Shown piece after piece: positions 61,310-64,000 of a DNA stretch of 64,000 nucleotides (positions are counted from its first letter, which is position 1; every line of letters begins with the position of its first letter). A program made the position numbers and the translations under genes. Location of the stretch: assembly GCF_001689125.2 (NCBI RefSeq), contig NZ_CP015405.2, forward strand, positions 3,850,501 through 3,914,500, written 5' to 3'. Under the pieces are notes generated by a model. It was not told where the DNA came from, did no database searches, and saw only the letters and a list, made by a program, of their open reading frames with translations. This DNA comes from Blautia pseudococcoides. Lineage in GTDB: Bacteria; Bacillota; Clostridia; Lachnospirales; Lachnospiraceae.

Positions 61310-62938
61310 TTATTTTAAGCTTTCCATCCACCTTATAGCATCAATCGCTGTCATAGTATTTGTGGAGATGATTTCTACACCGCCAAGATCCACCTCTTCA
61401 TCGCTTGGATTAGTAACCGTATAGGGAGCTGCTCTCCCCTCTTCACATCCCAATAAATACATCAGTTGCTCTTCTCTATTTCTAAATATCTCTTCCAACT
61501 GAGGCAATATTTGATTATATAGAGAATACAAAAAGCTATCCATTAACTGTTCTGGATTATTTTCTTCACTTAGTTTCCATACATATGAATATCCAAGCAT
61601 ATAATCTTTGCCTAAAAATATTTGTACTTTTTCATTTATATGTTTCATCATATCCTTAATCAATACTAATAACATCTTAATATCATGATCTTTTACATCT
61701 GTTGATGGATTTGAAGCATAAACTATCCGGACAATATCATAATGAGTTTCTAATGATAATATTTCTGGATAGTCATTATATCTATAAAATCTTCTTCTTA
61801 AAGCGCTGTCTAATGGATATATTGATTTGTCTACTGAATTCATGCTTGCTATTGTATATACCTCAGCTGGCATTAAAAAAGGATTACTTACAGAATACTT
61901 ACCATCCGATGTCGTAAAGTCGAGTTTTTCACCATAACCTAAATATGGCAATTGAATCTCAACTGTACTATTTCTTTTATTTCCATAAGCATCAAGGCGT
62001 TTGTCCGGTTCAATAATTGTAATGAATTCACCAAATACTTTTGATACATTTGCTCTATTCAATTCATCTATTACTAATAATGATCTTTGATTCTTTTCCC
62101 TTGCATATTCACATAATTCTAATAATTTTCCCGGTTTTGGTTTTATATCTATAAGCTTTTTTGATGAACTATCCGTTGACATACCAATTATAAATTCTTC
62201 ATAGGAATAACTTTGGTGAAAAGTTGTCCATGTAGTTTTGGACTTAACTAAATCACTTCCTAACGAAAAGTAATCACTTATTTGATCTTCATCAAACATT
62301 AAATTACTCACTCCACCATTGTTAAATAAAGTTACTACTTCCTGCATCAAAGTTGTTTTTCCGGTTCCAGGAGGTCCATACATTAACAAGTTGGTGTGTG
62401 TCATCAATTCATTGTATAGTTTTTCTGCTTCATTAGACACATGAACTCCAGGAATATACATACCACAATCTGGAGTTTCTTGAATTGCATCTTGAAGAAC
62501 CTGTGGTAATCCACTTACTTCATTTTCTAAAAGTACTCTTCCAAAATATTTATCACTCATAGTTCTGATTAAAACTATGTAGCTTTTCTCATCAACTGCC
62601 TTAGGCATTCTTGTTGTCTCAACCCACATTGGATATGCTGTCCCTGGTCTTTGTGATCTAATATACCAATCTTTTCTAGCAGAATTGATTCCCATATATC
62701 TAACCCCAACTGTCTGTTTAGGCACTGATGCTCCATTAAAACTATATCCCTCTAGATCAACGTTGACATCGAACCCGCCGTTTGCAGTGTAATTTTCCTT
62801 ATTAACTAATTCAAAACATTTTGCCAATTTTTTAGATGCACCAAGTCTAATATCATACTGTCCTGCAGATTTTCCCGTAAGTGTATCAATCGTTGCTTGA
62901 TTATAATTTCTCCATAATACTGAAAACACCTTTTCCAT
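61310..62938 (-). CDS. McrB-like AAA+ GTPase
   Basis: 542 residues from the second ATG (62938), eight bases after AAGGGG; the first ATG is too near. Residues about 1-160 are an N-terminal recognition-type domain without a family I recognise (QYDIRLGASKKLAKCFELVN, VGVRYMGINSARKDWYIRSQ). The AAA+ module follows: Walker A GPPGTGKT (190-197 of the longer frame), Walker B LLVIDE (289-294), and the GTPase signature MNSVDKS (368-374) in place of MNTADRS, then ALRRRF. It would translocate on DNA and drive the McrC-like nuclease. The recognised modification or site is unknown. Confidence 0.92.
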   Translation of the reverse strand: MEKVFSVLWRNYNQATIDTLTGKSAGQYDIRLGASKKLAKCFELVNKENYTANGGFDVNVDLEGYSFNGASVPKQTVGVRYMGINSARKDWYIRSQRPGTAYPMWVETTRMPKAVDEKSYIVLIRTMSDKYFGRVLLENEVSGLPQVLQDAIQETPDCGMYIPGVHVSNEAEKLYNELMTHTNLLMYGPPGTGKTTLMQEVVTLFNNGGVSNLMFDEDQISDYFSLGSDLVKSKTTWTTFHQSYSYEEFIIGMSTDSSSKKLIDIKPKPGKLLELCEYAREKNQRSLLVIDELNRANVSKVFGEFITIIEPDKRLDAYGNKRNSTVEIQLPYLGYGEKLDFTTSDGKYSVSNPFLMPAEVYTIASMNSVDKSIYPLDSALRRRFYRYNDYPEILSLETHYDIVRIVYASNPSTDVKDHDIKMLLVLIKDMMKHINEKVQIFLGKDYMLGYSYVWKLSEENNPEQLMDSFLYSLYNQILPQLEEIFRNREEQLMYLLGCEEGRAAPYTVTNPSDEEVDLGGVEIISTNTMTAIDAIRWMESLK

Positions 62939-62958
62939 GTACATTACCCCTTCTTTTA

Positions 62959-63147
62959 TTAAAGTGCACTTTTTCCACTTTTAATCCATTCATCTAATTC
63001 TAATTTTTTGAATTTCCAAAGTTTTCCTATTTTGTGTGCTGGAATATCCGTTCTTTTTATCCAATTTCTCACTGTATCTTTTGTAACATCCATATATATT
63101 GATGCTTCTTCCAATCCGATCCACTTGTCTTCCTTTTTTTCGTTCAT
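62959..63147 (-). CDS. HTH (MerR/excisionase-type) DNA-binding protein
   Basis: 62 residues: WIGLEEASIYMDVTKDTVRN, then WIKRTDIPAHKIGKLWKFKK, the excisionase-family helix-turn-helix used in small regulators. GGGAG precedes the ATG. It is the first gene of the island, 20 bases before the McrB-like gene. A palindrome CAATTT-N7-AAATTG in its leader is a possible binding site, so autoregulation of the defence operon is likely. Confidence 0.9.
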   Translation of the reverse strand: MNEKKEDKWIGLEEASIYMDVTKDTVRNWIKRTDIPAHKIGKLWKFKKLELDEWIKSGKSAL

Positions 63148-63170
63148 ATTTGTCTCCCAAAAATAACCAA

Positions 63171-63189
63171 CAATTTGTTCCCTAAATTG
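63171..63189. promoter_or_regulatory. Operator-like palindrome of the defence operon
   Basis: CAATTTGTTCCCTAAATTG is an inverted repeat with 6-base arms between the -10 box and the first ribosome binding site; it would block initiation or elongation when bound. Confidence 0.55.
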
Positions 63190-63194
63190 ATTCT

Positions 63195-63223
63195 AATATA
63201 GCACATATACTCTTTTCATTCAA
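63195..63223 (-). promoter_or_regulatory. Promoter of the defence operon
   Basis: Minus-strand TTGAAT (63218-63223) and TATATT (63195-63200) with a 17-base spacer, about 50 bases before the HTH gene. Confidence 0.8.
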
Positions 63224-63273
63224 TCTTTTAATATGATTTCATTGTAATTCATAGTGTTTTATAGTATTTTATT

Positions 63274-63339
63274 CAACCAGCCCAGGCTAATGCTGTCTAC
63301 TACAATGCAGAGAGTGCCATGCTGTACTGGCAGGCATAA
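63274..63339 (+). pseudogene. Tail of an interrupted plus-strand gene
   Basis: 22 codons read QPAQANAVYYNAESAMLYWQ plus one residue and TAA. Composition is higher in GC than the island and resembles the ordinary chromosome. There is no upstream continuation, so it is probably the 3' end of a gene cut at the island border. The family is not recognised. Confidence 0.35.
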
Positions 63340-63346
63340 TCTGTAC

Positions 63347-63389
63347 ACAAAAACAGCACAGCAATGATCCTCTCATTGTCTGCGCTGTC
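63347..63389 (-). terminator. Terminator of the tRNA-binding-domain gene
   Basis: Minus-strand ACAGCGCAGACAATGA pairs with TCATTGCTGTGCTGT around GAGGA, then TTTTTG. Confidence 0.88.
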
Positions 63390-63423
63390 TCTATTTTTCA
63401 TATCTGTCAGCTTTCTGCTGTTT

Positions 63424-63909
63424 TTAATATAATTTTGCTCCTGCCGGGATGCGTTCATCTACCATTAAACAATGCAGTTTTTCCACACCCTCTTCATGAT
63501 GTACCGCTGAGATGATCATACCGCAGGAATCAATTCCCATCATCGGGCGCGGCGGCAGGTTTGTGATCGCGATCAATGTCTTCCCAACCAGTTCTTCCGG
63601 TTCGTAAGTATCATGAATACCGCTTAAGATCACACGGTCAACACCTGTTCCGTCATCTAAGATGAATTTTAAAAGCTTCTTGCTCTTTGGTACTGCAGAA
63701 CACTCCTTTACTTTTACTGCCCTGAAATCTGATCTTGCAAATGTTTCAAAATCAACCATATCCTGGAACAGCGGCTCAATCTGCACCTTAGAAAAATCAA
63801 TCTTCTCAGCAGCTTTTCCCACTGGTTTTTCTGCCTTTTTCCCATTGTCAGAACCACCCAGTGACTTCATGGTCGGGAAAAGTTTCCCAACTAATTTACA
63901 TGCCGTCAT
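63424..63909 (-). CDS. Stand-alone tRNA-binding (EMAP/Trbp111-like) domain protein, similar to the MetG C terminus
   Basis: 161 residues. From about residue 45 it matches the C-terminal domain of methionyl-tRNA synthetase: DFETFARSDFRAVKVKECSA, KLLKFILDDGTGVDRVILSG, ITNLPPRPMMGIDSCGMIIS. The first 40 residues (MTACKLVGKLFPTMKSLGGS) are a charged linker. AAAGGATTTG lies upstream of the ATG, and a terminator follows. It may bind tRNA in trans or be a detached piece of metG; no synthetase body is visible before the window edge. Confidence 0.82.
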   Translation of the reverse strand: MTACKLVGKLFPTMKSLGGSDNGKKAEKPVGKAAEKIDFSKVQIEPLFQDMVDFETFARSDFRAVKVKECSAVPKSKKLLKFILDDGTGVDRVILSGIHDTYEPEELVGKTLIAITNLPPRPMMGIDSCGMIISAVHHEEGVEKLHCLMVDERIPAGAKLY

Positions 63910-64000
63910 AACGATTCAAATCCTTTCATTTCTTTACTTTCCCATTCTTCACAGTGCTTCGTATCACATCAGGGAAAAAAGAAAATCGTTGTCAAATTGT

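Noticed and set aside
63905..64000. tRNA gene at the window end
   Set aside because: The GATTCAAATCC string resembles a T-loop but there are no matching stems or acceptor end.

Overview
The window looks like a chromosome segment of a Gram-positive gut anaerobe of the Lachnospiraceae, most likely Blautia or a close relative. The evidence is the ribosomal protein and RNA polymerase order, Firmicutes ribosome binding sites (AGGAGG), SigA-type promoters, an L10 leader RNA, a LysM/GH18 spore-type hydrolase, FIVAR-rich wall-anchored proteins, and many AraC-regulated sugar loci. The genus is inference; the family-level call is firmer.

Region 1 (1-17,040) is housekeeping on the minus strand: rpmG-secE-nusG-rplK-rplA, then rplJ-rplL behind an L10 leader, then the first 519 codons of rpoB. 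Two regulator genes (a membrane-linked HTH protein and a Crp/Fnr protein) sit between rplL and rpoB, and rpoB has its own near-consensus promoter. Between the two ribosomal protein blocks lie a foldase gene, a 1,625-residue wall-anchored beta-helix/FIVAR protein, a GH18 hydrolase, a tyrosine recombinase flanked by a promoter-bearing pair of inverted sites (a probable DNA switch), and a decayed GHKL kinase.

Region 2 (17,000-32,100) holds a DUF1622 protein, an intramembrane-type metalloprotease, a radical SAM/TetR operon with operators inside its promoter, a lipoprotein hydrolase, a GH1 glycosidase, and a glycoside operon. That operon combines a CUT1 transporter without ATPase, two VOC proteins, a Gfo/Idh oxidoreductase, an SDR and a xylose-isomerase-like protein, next to a divergent AraC gene.

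Region 3 (32,200-44,100) is a peptide or amidated-compound locus: an oligopeptide ABC transporter, two M20 peptidases, an amidohydrolase, and the divergent pair DUF1177-AroM. A 280-nt near-perfect hairpin with a forked tip and an adjacent 46-bp tandem repeat lie at its edge.

Region 4 (44,100-56,400) is accessory and partly ruined: a GT-C membrane protein, a GNAT pseudogene, AraC regulators, a short peptide gene, a MerR/MATE pair whose pump is fused in frame to sigma-factor and relaxase debris, a broken two-component/ABC module, a GH29 fucosidase, and an IS66/creatininase chimera.

Region 5 (56,400-63,250) is an AT-rich five-gene defence island: an HTH regulator, McrB-like and McrC-like proteins and two adenine-type DNA methyltransferases, reading as one operon behind its own promoter and a palindromic operator. 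A stand-alone tRNA-binding-domain gene closes the window. No tRNA, rRNA or CRISPR array was found.
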